A DNA stretch of 64,000 nt from Aurelia coerulea (Eukaryota > Cnidaria > Scyphozoa > Semaeostomeae > Ulmaridae): contig CM076954.1 of NCBI GenBank assembly GCA_039566865.1, positions 5,898,001 to 5,962,000 of the forward strand, given 5' to 3'. Under the pieces are notes generated by a model. That model ran no database searches. It worked only from the letters and a program-made list of their open reading frames with translations, and had not been told where the DNA came from. The position numbers and the translations under genes were made by a program. Positions 63,827 through 64,000 of the stretch are shown here, in pieces; position 1 is the first letter of the stretch, and the number at the start of each line of letters is the position of its first letter.

Positions 63827-64000
63827 CTGCTCAAATACGATATTTAATGAGATTGAAAAAATTCATTGCACAGCAGCAAGAATAATACGGAAAGTAGCAA
63901 AAGGGGAAAACGATGAAATAACTCTAAAGAGAGCAAATTGGGACAGTATTTCATATATGTACAAACGAAGAATAGCTTTATTAATGCAGAAAGTACAAAC
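63827..64000 (+). pseudogene. LINE C-terminal fragment running off the edge
   Basis: The plus frame reads NTIFNEIEKIHCTAARIIRK, VAKGENDEITLKRANWDSIS and YMYKRRIALLMQKVQ. The EKIHxxAARII and NWxSxxYxYKRRxxLL pattern is the post-RT region of another LINE group. It abuts LINE S head to head. Confidence 0.75.

Overview
The window looks like a stretch of an invertebrate animal genome, most likely a cnidarian and probably an anthozoan (coral or sea anemone). It is AT-rich and has no operons. Coding sequence sits in short exons with GT/AG borders. The rest is crowded with CR1/Jockey-like LINEs, a Penelope-like element, tRNA-derived SINEs and many TIR or fold-back elements. A complement C3-like gene beside a thrombospondin type 1 (TSP1) gene suits an anthozoan, but the species is inference.

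Two host genes can be supported. On the minus strand is the 5' part of a C3-like thioester-protein gene. Six coding exons (23602-23669, 11808-11956, 10087-10112, 6444-6609, 5630-5682, 5156-5173) have canonical splice sites and compatible phases. They encode a signal peptide, MG1 and the start of MG2; the gene runs off the left edge. On the plus strand is a phase 1-1 exon for one TSP1 repeat (48204-48377). A possible leader exon at 29585-29666 ends in the matching phase. If both belong to one gene, the two genes are divergent with start codons about 5.9 kb apart, and both appear to code for secreted proteins.

Region by region. 1-23.6 kb holds the introns of the C3-like gene with fold-back MITEs, SINEs and LINEs, including a four-deep nest at 13.0-17.1 kb and a three-deep nest at 17.3-19.0 kb. 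23.7-29.6 kb is the intergenic stretch: AAGAAAC-type MITEs, ATT microsatellites and a 1.66-kb near-perfect palindrome. 30-48 kb contains a Penelope-like element split by two MITEs, further fold-back elements, a Gypsy pol remnant and elements with CCCGGG ends and tandem interiors. 48-58 kb has the TSP1 exon, more MITEs, a 3.0-kb Mutator-like element with a perfect 9-bp target duplication, and another nest. 59.6-64 kb is LINE fragments in both orientations.

Every reverse transcriptase seen is truncated or frameshifted, and no intact transposase was found, so no autonomous element is evident. Family names such as FB-1 (fold-back, TACCGGGTG ends), A/B/C (AAGAAAC MITEs) and LINE V-Z are local labels used only here. 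Boundaries were read by eye and may be off by several bases unless a target duplication is quoted.
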